This document shows positions 15,735 through 24,446 of a DNA stretch of 64,000 nt, piece by piece. Both the position numbers and the translations under genes were made by a program. The DNA comes from Streptomyces sp. ADI95-17 (GTDB lineage Bacteria > Actinomycetota > Actinomycetes > Streptomycetales > Streptomycetaceae): positions 481,549 through 545,548 of the forward strand of contig NZ_ML123047.1 in assembly GCF_003846175.1 (NCBI RefSeq), read 5' to 3'. Numbering within the stretch: position 1 is the first letter of the stretch; each line of letters opens with the position of its first letter. The notes under the pieces are model-generated. The model had not been told where the DNA came from, made no database searches, and was given only the letters and a program-made list of their open reading frames with translations.

Positions 15735-16514
15735 ATGTCCTCGCACGTCCCGCCCCGATCCGCGGCGCCGACCGGCGCACCCGTACCGGCCGGCGCACCG
15801 GTCCTCGAACTCCGGGCGCTCACCCGCACCCACGGCTCCGGCATCGCCGAGGTGCACGCCCTGCGCGGCATCGACCTCGCCGTGCACGCCGGTGAACTCG
15901 TCGCCGTGATGGGCCCGTCCGGTTCCGGCAAGTCGACCCTGCTGACCATCGCGGGCGGTCTCGACACCGCGACCAGCGGCCAGGTCGTCATCGAGGGCCA
16001 GGACATCTCCGGACTCGGCCGCAAGGGCATCGCCGCGCTGCGCCGCCGCAGCGTCGGCTATGTCTTCCAGGACTACAACCTGATCCCCGCGCTCACCGCC
16101 GCCGAGAACATCGCCCTGCCGCGCGAGCTCGACGGTGTCTCCGTCCGCAAGGCCCGCAAGGAGGCCCGGGAGGCGCTGGAGGAGATGAAGCTGCTGGAGG
16201 TCGCCGACCGGTTCCCGGACGAGATGTCCGGCGGCCAGCAGCAGCGGGTCGCGATCGCCCGCGCGCTGGTGGGGGACCGGCGCCTGGTGCTCGCCGACGA
16301 GCCGACCGGAGCGCTCGACTCCGAGACCGGCGAGAAGGTGCTCGCGCTGCTGCGCAACCGCTGCGACCAGGGCGCGGCCGGTGTCATGGTGACGCACGAG
16401 CCGCGGTACGCGGCCTGGGCGGACCGGGTCGTCTTCCTCCGCGACGGTTCGATCGTCGACCAGACGCTCACCGCCGACGCCGACTCGCTCCTCACCTCCG
16501 AGGCCGCCAAGTGA
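15735..16514 (+). CDS. ABC transporter ATPase, MacB/LolD-like, 259 aa
   Basis: This is the nucleotide-binding subunit of a MacB/FtsX-type transporter. It has Walker A GPSGSGKST, a Q-loop at FQDYNLIPALT, signature MSGGQQQRVAIARAL, Walker B LVLADEPTGALD and the H-loop in VMVTHEPRYA. The first 20 residues are a Pro/Ala-rich extension. GGGGGAA precedes the ATG. Its stop overlaps the GTG of the permease by 4 bases, so the two are co-translated and surely form one complex. With the upstream PadR regulator it looks like a peptide or drug exporter or a resistance module; the substrate is not visible. Confidence 0.94.
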   Translation: MSSHVPPRSAAPTGAPVPAGAPVLELRALTRTHGSGIAEVHALRGIDLAVHAGELVAVMGPSGSGKSTLLTIAGGLDTATSGQVVIEGQDISGLGRKGIAALRRRSVGYVFQDYNLIPALTAAENIALPRELDGVSVRKARKEAREALEEMKLLEVADRFPDEMSGGQQQRVAIARALVGDRRLVLADEPTGALDSETGEKVLALLRNRCDQGAAGVMVTHEPRYAAWADRVVFLRDGSIVDQTLTADADSLLTSEAAK

Positions 16515-19375
16515 GCGTCTTCACCGGCTGGCGCGCCGCCCTGCGGATAGCCCGGCGCGACGCGATGCGGTTCAAGGGCCGCAGCGCACTCGTGGTCGCG
16601 ATGATCGCCGTACCGGTGGTCGGCGTCACCGCCCTCGACGTGACGTACCGCAGCGTGTCACCCACCACGGCCGAGCAGCTGACGGCCGACATGGGCTCCG
16701 CCGACGCGCTCTTCAGCGACCAGCGGATCGGCCCGATCGAGCAGCTGCCCGACGGGGACAGGTACGAACAGGTCGACGAGAACGCAGTGGTGGACGAGAA
16801 CGCCCCGCTGCTCGACATCAGCACCACGTTCCCCAAGGGCTCACGGGCGATCAGCATCCAGTCCGTCCCGGCGAGCATCACCACCAAGTACGGCATCTCC
16901 GAGACCGACATCCACGAGTTCCGGACATCGGACGAGCTGGCCCGCGGCAGGATCGAGCTCGTACGCGGTGAATTCCCGCACGGCAAGGACGAGCTGGCCG
17001 CCACCGAACCGTTCCTGAAGTCGACCGGACTGAACGTCGGCTCGGTCACCACCGTGCGCAACTTCGGCAAGAAATACACGATCACCGGTGTCGTCGAGGA
17101 GCCCGACTCGCTCAACACCAAGGCTCTGTACGCCGACCCGGGGGCGGTCATCGCCCCGTGGAAGGCAAGGTCCGACCACGACAAGAAGGTGGTGCCGCCG
17201 AACACCAGCACCGTGGACTGGCTGGTCAAGGGCCCCGAAGGGGTGGGCGTGACCTGGCCGGACGTCATGGAGGCCAACAAGTCCGGCGTCGTCGTCAAGT
17301 CCCGTCAGGTCGTCCTCGACCCGCCGCCGGACTCCGAGATCCCGCTGGCCAGGAAGGGCGGCGAGGAATACCCGGACTTCTCCGAAGGAAAGCCGAACGC
17401 ACCGCTCATCACCGTGATCGCCATGGCGGTCCTGGAGATCGTGCTGCTCGCCGGACCGGCCTTCGCGGTCGGTGCGCGCCGCTCGCGCCGCCAGCTCGGC
17501 CTGCTCGGCACGTGTGGCGGAGACCGACGCCATGTCCGGGCCGTGGTGCTCGGCGGTGGTCTGGTGCTCGGCGGCATCGGAGCCGCGACCGGTGTGGTGG
17601 TCGGGCTGGCGGCCACCGCCGTCTTCCGCCCGACGATCGAGGCATGGGCCGGACACCGCTTCGGCTCTCTCACCCTGAACCCGATGGAAATGCTGCTCAT
17701 CGCGGTGATCGGCCTGGTCACCGGCCTTCTCGCGGCGTTCGCCCCGGCGATCGTGGCGAGCCGGCAGTCGGTACTTGAGTCGCTCACCGGACGCCGTGGC
17801 GTCCGCCGCTCCTCCCGGGTGATGCCCGTCCTGGGCGGCTGCGTACTGGCCGTCGGATGCGCCGTCGCCGTCTACGGCGGCACCAGCGGGGACTCGTCAC
17901 TGGTGGCCGGTGGCTCGGTGGCCGCCGAGCTCGGGCTGCTCGCCTGCATCCCGGTGATCGTCGGCTTCCTCGGCCGGCTCGGCCGCATGCTGCCGCTCTC
18001 CCCCCGGCTGGCGCTGCGCGACGCGGCCCGCAACCGTGGCCGTACCGCACCCGCGGTCGCGGCCGTGATGGCGGCCGTCGCCGGATCGGTCGCCGTCGCC
18101 ACGTACATGTCCAGCACCAAGGCCGAGTCCGCATTCGACTACACGCCCACCCAGACCCAGGGAACGGTGATCCTCTCCGCCTTCGCCTACTCCTCCTCCG
18201 GCCTCAAGGCCTACACCCAGCTCCCGCAGGCACGGGCCGCCGTCGAACGGAACATGGCCGTCACCGGCGGGCATGCCGACTTCCGACGGGTCTGGGCGGG
18301 CAGCGACTGCGACATCTACGGCGACGACGAGAACAGCTGCGGCTCGCTCGAACTGGTCAAGCCCGCCGGCAAGGACCACGTATGTCCGCTCACCGAAAAG
18401 GGTGCCAAGGAGCTCGCCGCGCGGCTCTCCTCCGACGAGCACAGGAAGCTGATGAGTTCCCCTGCCTGCCTCGCGGGCAGGACTACGACGGGCCTCTTCA
18501 GTTCCGGTGAGAGCGGCATCGTGGTGGCGGACGAGGCCATGCTCAGCACCTATGTGAAGCTCGACGACCCTGCGGCCGCCGAGGCACTGGCGGCCGGCAC
18601 ACCGGTCCTGCTCAACGAGGCGTACGCGAAGAACGGCGAGGCCACCATCAAGGCGGTCCACCGCTACAACGAGAAGGACAAGCAGAACCGGAAGCTGCAC
18701 CCAGGCAAGGCACGGACCACCACGGACCGGCTGAAGGTGTACGTGGCACCCGCGAAGTACGCCGCCACCCCCGGGTTCGCCATGATCGTCCCGCAGCGGA
18801 CCGCGGAACGGCTCGGCCTGCACACCGCGGAGAGCGGCAGCGTGTACACCGTCTCGCACACACCGACGGAGGCCGAGACGCAGCAGACCTACGGCGCGCT
18901 CGCGCAGGCCGGCGACGGCGTCGTGATGCAGTCCGAGTCCGGCCCCGACGGGAGCGTGGACGCCATGCTGCTGATCCTGACGCTGTTCGCCGGAATGGTG
19001 ACGCTGGGCGCCGCCGCGATCACCACGGGCCTCGCCAAGGCGGACGCGGAAGCCGATCTCAACACTCTGAGCGCGGTGGGTGCGCCCCCGAGCGTGCGGC
19101 GGAAGCTGTCCGGCTTCCAGTGCGTGGTGGTGGCACTCACGGGCGTGGTCCTCGGCACGCTGGCGGGACTGGTGCCCGCGGTGGCGCTGCGGCTGGTCGA
19201 CCTGCGCCTGGCCCTGCAGGCGATGCGGCAGGAACCCACGGAGTCCGCGTACACCCCGATCGTGCTGCCCTGGCCCACCCTCGGCCTGCTCGTGGTGGGC
19301 GTCCCGGTGCTGGCCGGTCTGCTCGCGGCGGCACTCACCCGCTCACGCCTCGCGCTGGCGCGGCGGGCCGGATGA
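16511..19375 (+). CDS. ABC transporter permease, FtsX family, 954 aa
   Basis: This is a large permease with an N-terminal span near residues 25-45, a first extracytoplasmic domain and a group of spans at about 300-500. An FtsX core (AVLEIVLLAGPAFAVGARRSRRQLGLL) is followed by a span that leads to a second extracytoplasmic domain at about 530-800 containing several cysteines. A last FtsX core of three spans lies at about 820-945. The duplicated FtsX layout matches the 800-950 residue permeases of Gram-positive bacteria. The GTG at 16511 overlaps the ATPase stop. A hairpin at 19454 closes the operon. Confidence 0.93.
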   Translation: MSVFTGWRAALRIARRDAMRFKGRSALVVAMIAVPVVGVTALDVTYRSVSPTTAEQLTADMGSADALFSDQRIGPIEQLPDGDRYEQVDENAVVDENAPLLDISTTFPKGSRAISIQSVPASITTKYGISETDIHEFRTSDELARGRIELVRGEFPHGKDELAATEPFLKSTGLNVGSVTTVRNFGKKYTITGVVEEPDSLNTKALYADPGAVIAPWKARSDHDKKVVPPNTSTVDWLVKGPEGVGVTWPDVMEANKSGVVVKSRQVVLDPPPDSEIPLARKGGEEYPDFSEGKPNAPLITVIAMAVLEIVLLAGPAFAVGARRSRRQLGLLGTCGGDRRHVRAVVLGGGLVLGGIGAATGVVVGLAATAVFRPTIEAWAGHRFGSLTLNPMEMLLIAVIGLVTGLLAAFAPAIVASRQSVLESLTGRRGVRRSSRVMPVLGGCVLAVGCAVAVYGGTSGDSSLVAGGSVAAELGLLACIPVIVGFLGRLGRMLPLSPRLALRDAARNRGRTAPAVAAVMAAVAGSVAVATYMSSTKAESAFDYTPTQTQGTVILSAFAYSSSGLKAYTQLPQARAAVERNMAVTGGHADFRRVWAGSDCDIYGDDENSCGSLELVKPAGKDHVCPLTEKGAKELAARLSSDEHRKLMSSPACLAGRTTTGLFSSGESGIVVADEAMLSTYVKLDDPAAAEALAAGTPVLLNEAYAKNGEATIKAVHRYNEKDKQNRKLHPGKARTTTDRLKVYVAPAKYAATPGFAMIVPQRTAERLGLHTAESGSVYTVSHTPTEAETQQTYGALAQAGDGVVMQSESGPDGSVDAMLLILTLFAGMVTLGAAAITTGLAKADAEADLNTLSAVGAPPSVRRKLSGFQCVVVALTGVVLGTLAGLVPAVALRLVDLRLALQAMRQEPTESAYTPIVLPWPTLGLLVVGVPVLAGLLAAALTRSRLALARRAG

Positions 19376-19453
19376 CGGTGCGACGGACCGGATGACGGCT
19401 GAGGCCCCGGAGGCCCCGGAGGTGGTGCGGCCGGTGGGCTGACCGGCTGACTT

Positions 19454-19495
19454 GGTGCCCCCGTAAACGGTGGATCAACCGTTTGCGGGGGCACC
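19454..19495 (+). terminator. 18-bp hairpin after the ABC permease
   Basis: GGTGCCCCCGTAAACGGT (19454-19471) pairs with 19478-19495 around a 6-base loop, with a single G-U wobble. It ends the padR/ABC transcription unit and lies only 37 bases before the bpa start, so bpa must have its own promoter close to or inside it. Confidence 0.8.
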
Positions 19496-19532
19496 ACAGT
19501 GTCGTACGGCAGCTGTGCGAGACAATGGCGCC

Positions 19533-20081
19533 ATGGAGATGCCGAGGAATGAACGGTCGCAGGAGCACCCCCAAGTCCTCGTGGTGGGGCAGGACGGCAT
19601 GGCGATCGGCGGCGGTGGCACTGACGACGAATCGCGTGAGGTCCCGGTGACGGAGATGGTCGAACAGCCCGCGAAGGTCATGCGCATCGGCAGCATGATC
19701 AAGCAGCTCCTGGAGGAGGTCAGGGCGGCTCCTCTCGACGAGGCGAGCCGGGTCAGGCTCAAGGAGATCCACGCCAGCTCGGTGAAGGAGCTGGAGGACG
19801 GCCTCGCGCCGGAGCTGGTGGAGGAGCTGGAGCGGCTCTCTCTGCCGTTCACCGAGGAATCGGTGCCCTCCGAGGCGGAACTCCGGATTGCCCAGGCACA
19901 GTTGGTGGGCTGGCTGGAGGGCCTGTTCCACGGCATCCAGACGGCGCTGTTCGCCCAGCAGATGGCGGCCCGGGCCCAGTTGGAACAGATGCGCCGCGCC
20001 CTTCCGCCGGGCAGCGCCCACGAGGAAGAGGACGGCAGCGGTGACCCGCACGGGGCCATCCGGTCGGGCCCGTACCTCTAG
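19533..20081 (+). CDS. bpa: Bacterial proteasome activator Bpa (PafE), 182 aa
   Basis: Bpa rings cap the 20S proteasome and feed it unfolded proteins without ATP. The segment MVEQPAKVMRIGSMIKQLL and the following helices (LDEASRVRLKEIHASSVKEL, ELVEELERLSLPF) match the four-helix Bpa fold. The C-terminus ends GPYL, close to the GQYL gate-opening tail of the mycobacterial protein (HbYX-like). The length and acidic, disordered ends are typical. No strong ribosome binding site precedes the ATG at 19533. The proteasome genes are not in the window. Confidence 0.88.
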   Translation: MEMPRNERSQEHPQVLVVGQDGMAIGGGGTDDESREVPVTEMVEQPAKVMRIGSMIKQLLEEVRAAPLDEASRVRLKEIHASSVKELEDGLAPELVEELERLSLPFTEESVPSEAELRIAQAQLVGWLEGLFHGIQTALFAQQMAARAQLEQMRRALPPGSAHEEEDGSGDPHGAIRSGPYL

Positions 20082-20142
20082 ACGCCCCGTCCCCGCACCT
20101 GAGAGATACCTGGCCGTACGCACCTGACAGCGAGCGACACCG

Positions 20143-20182
20143 AGGCCCGGCACACATGGTCGACGACCTGTGCGCCGGGCCT
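20143..20182. terminator. Terminator between bpa and the quinone oxidoreductase gene
   Basis: AGGCCCGGCACAC (20143-20155) pairs with GTGCGCCGGGCCT (20170-20182) with one mismatch, followed by TTT. It sits between two convergent genes and can serve both, with the T-run on the plus strand for bpa. Confidence 0.8.
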
Positions 20183-20187
20183 TTTCG

Positions 20188-21174
20188 TCAGCCCGTCGGG
20201 GCCTGCAGCAGCACCTTTCCGACATGCGCGCTGGACTCCAGCACCCGGTGGGCCTCGGCGGCGTCCGGCATCGGCACGATGCGGTCCACGACCGGCCGCA
20301 CGACCCCGTCCGCGATCAGCGGCCAGACGTGCTCGCGCACGGCGGCGACGATGGCGGCCTTCTCGGCGAGCGGACGGCCGCGCAGCGAGGTCGCGGTGAT
20401 GGCGGCCCGCTTGTTCAGCAGGGCGCTCAGATTCAGCTCGCCCTTGACGCCACCCTGAAGGCCGATGATGGCCAGCCTGCCGTTGACGGCGAGCGCCTTC
20501 ACATTCCGGTCGAGGTACTTCGCGCCGACGATGTCGAGAATGACATCCGCACCGGCCCCGTCGGTCGCCTTGCGCAGTTCCTCGACGAAGTCCTGCTCCC
20601 GGTAGTCGATCAGGATGTCGGCCCCGAGTTCCGCGCAGCGCGCCAGCTTCTCCGGTCCCCCGGCGGTGACCGCGACCCGCGCGCCCACGGCCTTGGCTAG
20701 CTGGATCGCCATCGTGCCGATGCCGCTGGACCCGCCGTGCACCAACAGCGTCTCGCCGGGGCGCAGATGGGCCACCATGAAGACGTTGGACCAGACCGTG
20801 GCCGCCACCTCGGGCAGCGCCGCTGCCAGGGCCGGTTCGATGCCGTCCGGCACGGGCAGCAACTGCCCGGCGGGCACCGCGACCTTCTCCGCGTACCCGC
20901 CGCCCGCGAGCAGCGCACACACCTCGTCGCCGACCGACCAGCCGGTGACACCGGGCCCGATCGCCGAGATACGGCCCGAGCATTCGAGGCCGGGGTACGG
21001 GGACGCGCCGGGCGGCGGGTGGTAGAACCCCTGCCGCTGCAACACATCGGCGCGATTGACCGCGCTGGACACGACATCGACGAGGACCTCGCCCTCGCCG
21101 GCTACCGGATCGGGCACCTCGGCCCAGACGAGTGCTTCGGGGCCGCCCGGTTCAGGGATCGTGATCGCATACAT
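20188..21174 (-). CDS. NAD(P)H-quinone oxidoreductase, zinc-independent MDR family, 328 aa
   Basis: This is a medium-chain dehydrogenase/reductase of the quinone oxidoreductase (Qor, PIG3-like) type. Features are MYAITIPEPGGPEALVWAEVP at the start, NRADVLQRQGFYHPP, PGLECSGRISAIG in the catalytic domain, and the NADP-binding motif VHGGSSGIGTMAIQLAKAVG. The zinc-ligand cysteines of alcohol dehydrogenases are absent. It is likely a cytoplasmic enzyme reducing quinones or related electrophiles with NADPH. It is monocistronic, ends against the bpa terminator, and its promoter must lie in or near the 42-bp repeat tract upstream. Confidence 0.9.
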   Translation of the reverse strand: MYAITIPEPGGPEALVWAEVPDPVAGEGEVLVDVVSSAVNRADVLQRQGFYHPPPGASPYPGLECSGRISAIGPGVTGWSVGDEVCALLAGGGYAEKVAVPAGQLLPVPDGIEPALAAALPEVAATVWSNVFMVAHLRPGETLLVHGGSSGIGTMAIQLAKAVGARVAVTAGGPEKLARCAELGADILIDYREQDFVEELRKATDGAGADVILDIVGAKYLDRNVKALAVNGRLAIIGLQGGVKGELNLSALLNKRAAITATSLRGRPLAEKAAIVAAVREHVWPLIADGVVRPVVDRIVPMPDAAEAHRVLESSAHVGKVLLQAPTG

Positions 21175-21280
21175 GGCGCGAGGCTACTCCGTGGCAGATG
21201 AAGGACCACGAAGGACGCCGCACGGAGCGAGGCGGGCCGCATGTGGGGCGGGTTCGGCCGGACGTGAGGCGGAGCGAGGT

Positions 21281-21364
21281 GGGCCGGACGTGAGGAGGGG
21301 CGGACGTGAGGCGGGGCGGGGCGGGCCGGACGTGAGGAGGGGCGGACGTGAGGCGGGGCGGGGC
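21281..21364. repeat. Two perfect 42-bp tandem repeats
   Basis: A 42-base unit starting GGGCCGGACGTGAGGAGG occurs at 21281-21322 and again, without change, at 21323-21364. Degenerate copies lie on both sides, from about 21245 to 21372. Each unit contains GGCGGACGTGAGGCGGGGC. The tract fills most of the 198-base gap between the oxidoreductase start and the potassium channel stop. Confidence 0.85.
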
Positions 21365-21372
21365 GGGCCGGA

Positions 21373-22476
21373 TCAGTCGCGTGGGCGCGGCAGGCCGGTG
21401 GACGGGCCGTCCGACGGCGATGGGTTCGAGGCGCGCACGATGGTGATCAGACGGTCCGTCAACTGCAACGGGCTGGCCGCCGGATCGTCGTAACCCAGCA
21501 GCCGGTGCCCCCGCAACACGCTGACCACGAGATCGTCGGTCTCCCGGACGCTCTTGCCCACCTCGGCCTTTATCACCGGCCGTTCGACGAGATCGAGCCC
21601 GCTGCCCTGCTGGATCAGGTCCTCCATCACCGTGCCCGCGCTGGGGCTGAGGACCGAGAGGCCCAGCAGCCGGCCCGCCGCACTGGCACTGGTGATCACC
21701 GCGTCGGCACCGGACTGCCGGAGCAACGGCGCGTTCTCCTCCTCGCGCACCGCCGCGACGATCTTCGCGCCACGGTTGAGCTGTCGGGCCGTCAGAGCCA
21801 CCAGCACGGCCGTGTCGTCGCGCTGGGTCGCGATGATGATCTGACGCGCCTTCTGGAGCTCGGCCCGCAGCAGCACCTCACTGCGCGTCGCGTCGCCCAC
21901 CACACCGACGAACCCTTCGGCGTTGGCGATCTCGATCACCTTGGTCGCCGGGTCGACGATGACGATCTGTTCCTTCTTCAGGCCGGTGGCACACAGGGTC
22001 TGGATGGCCGAACGGCCCTTCGTCCCGAAGCCGACGACAACGGTGTGATCACGCAAGTTGGTTCTCCAACGCTTCAGCCGAAAGTCCTCGCGGGTCCGTT
22101 CGGTGAGGACCTCAAGAGTGGTGCCGACCAGGATGATCAGGAAGAGCACCCGCAGTGGCGTCACGAGCACCACATTGGTGAGCCGGGCGGCGTCCCCGTA
22201 CGGGGTGATGTCGCCGTAACCGGTGGTGGAGAGGGTGACCGTCGCGTAGTACACCGCGTCCAGCAGATCGACCTTGCCGTCGGCGGCATCGTGATAGCCA
22301 CCGCGGTCCATCCAGACGATCAGCACCGTCGCGGCAAGCACCAGCAGCGCCATCATCAGCCGCTTGGCGACCTGCCGCGCCGGTCCGTCGACGACCCTGC
22401 GCGGGAGCAGCACCCGTGTGGGTACGACATGCTCGTCAGCGCGCCTGGCCATCGCATCGTGGCCGGGAAGTTTCAC
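21373..22476 (-). CDS. Potassium channel with RCK/TrkA-N domain, 367 aa
   Basis: This is a two-span ion channel subunit: a first span at about residues 37-56 (MMALLVLAATVLIVWM), a pore helix with selectivity filter TTGYGD at about 84-89, and a second span at about 98-118 (VVLVTPLRVLFLIILVG). A cytoplasmic Rossmann-type RCK domain follows (TVVVGFGTKGRSAI) and then a TrkA-C-like end. It conducts K+ and is gated by ligand binding to RCK. The GTG at 22476 overlaps the moeA stop by 4 bases (GTGA) and has GGAAGGG 8 bases upstream, so it is translationally coupled to moeA. Confidence 0.92.
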   Translation of the reverse strand: MKLPGHDAMARRADEHVVPTRVLLPRRVVDGPARQVAKRLMMALLVLAATVLIVWMDRGGYHDAADGKVDLLDAVYYATVTLSTTGYGDITPYGDAARLTNVVLVTPLRVLFLIILVGTTLEVLTERTREDFRLKRWRTNLRDHTVVVGFGTKGRSAIQTLCATGLKKEQIVIVDPATKVIEIANAEGFVGVVGDATRSEVLLRAELQKARQIIIATQRDDTAVLVALTARQLNRGAKIVAAVREEENAPLLRQSGADAVITSASAAGRLLGLSVLSPSAGTVMEDLIQQGSGLDLVERPVIKAEVGKSVRETDDLVVSVLRGHRLLGYDDPAASPLQLTDRLITIVRASNPSPSDGPSTGLPRPRD

Positions 22477-22483
22477 GTGAAAC
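22470..22483. other. parS-like centromere site (ParB binding)
   Basis: GTTTCACGTGAAAC is a perfect 14-bp palindrome identical to the core of the bacterial parS sequence used by Streptomyces ParB. It lies at the moeA stop/potassium channel start overlap, so the site is also coding. Streptomyces chromosomes carry many parS copies around oriC. Confidence 0.88.
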
Positions 22484-24446
22484 ACCCTTCCGTCCACGGC
22501 ATCGCCGAGGCCCACGGTAGATCGAGGATCTCCACTTCGGTGCCGGACCGTACCCCGCCGGGCGGTACGACGGCCAGCCCGTCGGCGGCAGCGATCCCAC
22601 GGAGCATCGCCGGACCGTTGTAACGCAGCGGTACGACGTACTCGGCACCGCCCCCGGTTCCCGCGCCGCCGGCCCCTTCGCCGCCGCTGCCGTATCCGCT
22701 GACCGACCGGCCGTCAGCCGTGCTGCCCGCCCGGTGGACCACGGGCACCAGACGGGTGTCGTGCGGGTGCCCGTGCACGTCGTCGCGTACAGCGACCCGG
22801 TACGGCGCCTCCGGCTCCCGGCCCGCCAGCCCGCGCAGGAGGGGCTCGGCGAGAGTGAGGAGCCCGGAGACGGCGGCCAGGGGGTTGCCCGGCAGCCCGA
22901 CGAGATACGGGCCCCCGTCGTTCTCCTTAAGTCTGGCCAGCAGCATCGGGTGGCCGGGGCGGACGGCGACTCCGTCGACCAGCAGCTCCGCCCCGATCTC
23001 GGCAAGGACCGGGTGGACGTGGTCGACGGGGCCCGCAGCCGTACCGCCGGTGGTGATGACGAGGTCGGCCTCGGAGGTGGTGAGAGCGTGCCGCAGGGCG
23101 GCCGCGTCGTCACCGAGCCGCTGCGGGGCCGAGACCTCGGCTCCCAGCGCACGCAGCCAGGGGCCGATCATCGGGCCGAGCGCATCACGGATCAGCCCGT
23201 CGTGCGGCAGGCCGCCGGTCAGCAGTTCGTCGCCGAGCACGAGGACGTCGACGCGGAGCCGGGGCACCACGACGAGCGTGTCGTACCCGGCCGCGGCGGC
23301 CAGACCGAGAACGGCGGGCGTCACCGACGCTCCGGCGGGCATGAGCCGATCGCCGGCCCGGCACTCCTGGCCGCGGGGCCTGATGTCCTGTCCGGGGAGC
23401 ACCTGATGTTCCGCGTGGAGCAGCCCCGTGGCCCTGTCCACGCGAGCGTGTTCATTGCGGATCACGGCGTTGGCGTCTGCCGGAATGCGGGCTCCGGTGG
23501 CGATCCGTACGGCATCGCCGTCGGGAAGCGTGGCGGGCGCGCTCCGCCCGGCGAGGATGCCCAGGTCCCGGTTCGAGCCGGCCCCGGCCCGCGCCTCGGC
23601 CCCGGCGACGTCGCGGACGTTCCAGGGCCCCGGTCCGGAGACGACCCAGCCGTCCATGGCAGAGGTGTCGAAGGACGGAAGATCGGTGAGTGCGACGAGC
23701 GGCTCGGCGAGTACGTGCCCGAGTGCCTGGCCGAGAGGAAGCCGGCCGGCCCCGATCCCGATGGCCCGGGCGGCCGAGCCGGACTGCCCGGACTGCCCGG
23801 ACTGCCCGGACCTCCCGGACCTCCCGGACCGAGCGGCCAGTGCACGGGCCTCCGGCCAGGAGGCCGCTAGCCCGTGCCCATGTCGGCGCCTGTGCCCGTG
23901 CTCGTGCCCGTGCCGGTCCTGCCCGGGGGCGGTGCCGGAGCCCCGGTCCGGGTCCGACGAACGGGGTACGACAGTGGGATCGGCAGTGGGATCGGCCGTG
24001 GGATCGGGATTGAGATTGGCCGTGAGTTCGCCTGCGGGTTCGCCTGCGGGTTCGCTCTCGGGGAAGGACATCTCCGAAAAGTGCGACTGCTGCCACGGGG
24101 GGCTGGATTCCGTTTCCGTGGGTCGCGGCCGACCTGTCGCGTGAGGCCACCCCTCTGAACGGGGCCGACCCGTCGGGCGGTGCTCACCGGGCGGCCGGCT
24201 CCCGACCAGCGCGAGAGCCTGCTCGACGGCCCGTTCCTCCTCGGCCGCCCGCACCTCTTCCGGAGTCGGGCACCGCTCCCCGCCCCGAGGCCGCTCACAC
24301 GCCGAAGGCCCGAAACCTGCCTCCGGCCCCACACCTGCCACCGGCCCGGCATCCGCCGACAGCCCGGAGGCCGGCGCGGACCCGGCGCCCACCGAAACGG
24401 TGTCCGCAGCCGGAGGCCGGTCGGACCCGCCGCCACCGGCGGTCAT
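22473..24446 (-). CDS. moeA: Molybdopterin molybdenumtransferase MoeA with long N-terminal extension, 657 aa
   Basis: MoeA inserts molybdate into adenylated molybdopterin. The catalytic core begins near residue 230 (GRLPLGQALGHVLAEPL) and contains FDTSAMDGW, ARIPADANAVIRNE, the VITTGGTAAGPVDHV motif and LVGLPGNPLAAVSG, then the C-terminal beta domain. The first 220 residues or so are atypical: Pro/Gly/Ser-rich, with DPTADPTADPT, a His-rich HGHEHGHRRRHGHG and SGQSGQSGQSGS repeats. Most MoeA proteins are about 400 residues. The ATG at 24446 overlaps the mobA stop (ATGA). The true start could be further in, since the extension is low-complexity. Confidence 0.88.
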   Translation of the reverse strand: MTAGGGGSDRPPAADTVSVGAGSAPASGLSADAGPVAGVGPEAGFGPSACERPRGGERCPTPEEVRAAEEERAVEQALALVGSRPPGEHRPTGRPRSEGWPHATGRPRPTETESSPPWQQSHFSEMSFPESEPAGEPAGELTANLNPDPTADPTADPTVVPRSSDPDRGSGTAPGQDRHGHEHGHRRRHGHGLAASWPEARALAARSGRSGRSGQSGQSGQSGSAARAIGIGAGRLPLGQALGHVLAEPLVALTDLPSFDTSAMDGWVVSGPGPWNVRDVAGAEARAGAGSNRDLGILAGRSAPATLPDGDAVRIATGARIPADANAVIRNEHARVDRATGLLHAEHQVLPGQDIRPRGQECRAGDRLMPAGASVTPAVLGLAAAAGYDTLVVVPRLRVDVLVLGDELLTGGLPHDGLIRDALGPMIGPWLRALGAEVSAPQRLGDDAAALRHALTTSEADLVITTGGTAAGPVDHVHPVLAEIGAELLVDGVAVRPGHPMLLARLKENDGGPYLVGLPGNPLAAVSGLLTLAEPLLRGLAGREPEAPYRVAVRDDVHGHPHDTRLVPVVHRAGSTADGRSVSGYGSGGEGAGGAGTGGGAEYVVPLRYNGPAMLRGIAAADGLAVVPPGGVRSGTEVEILDLPWASAMPWTEGCFT

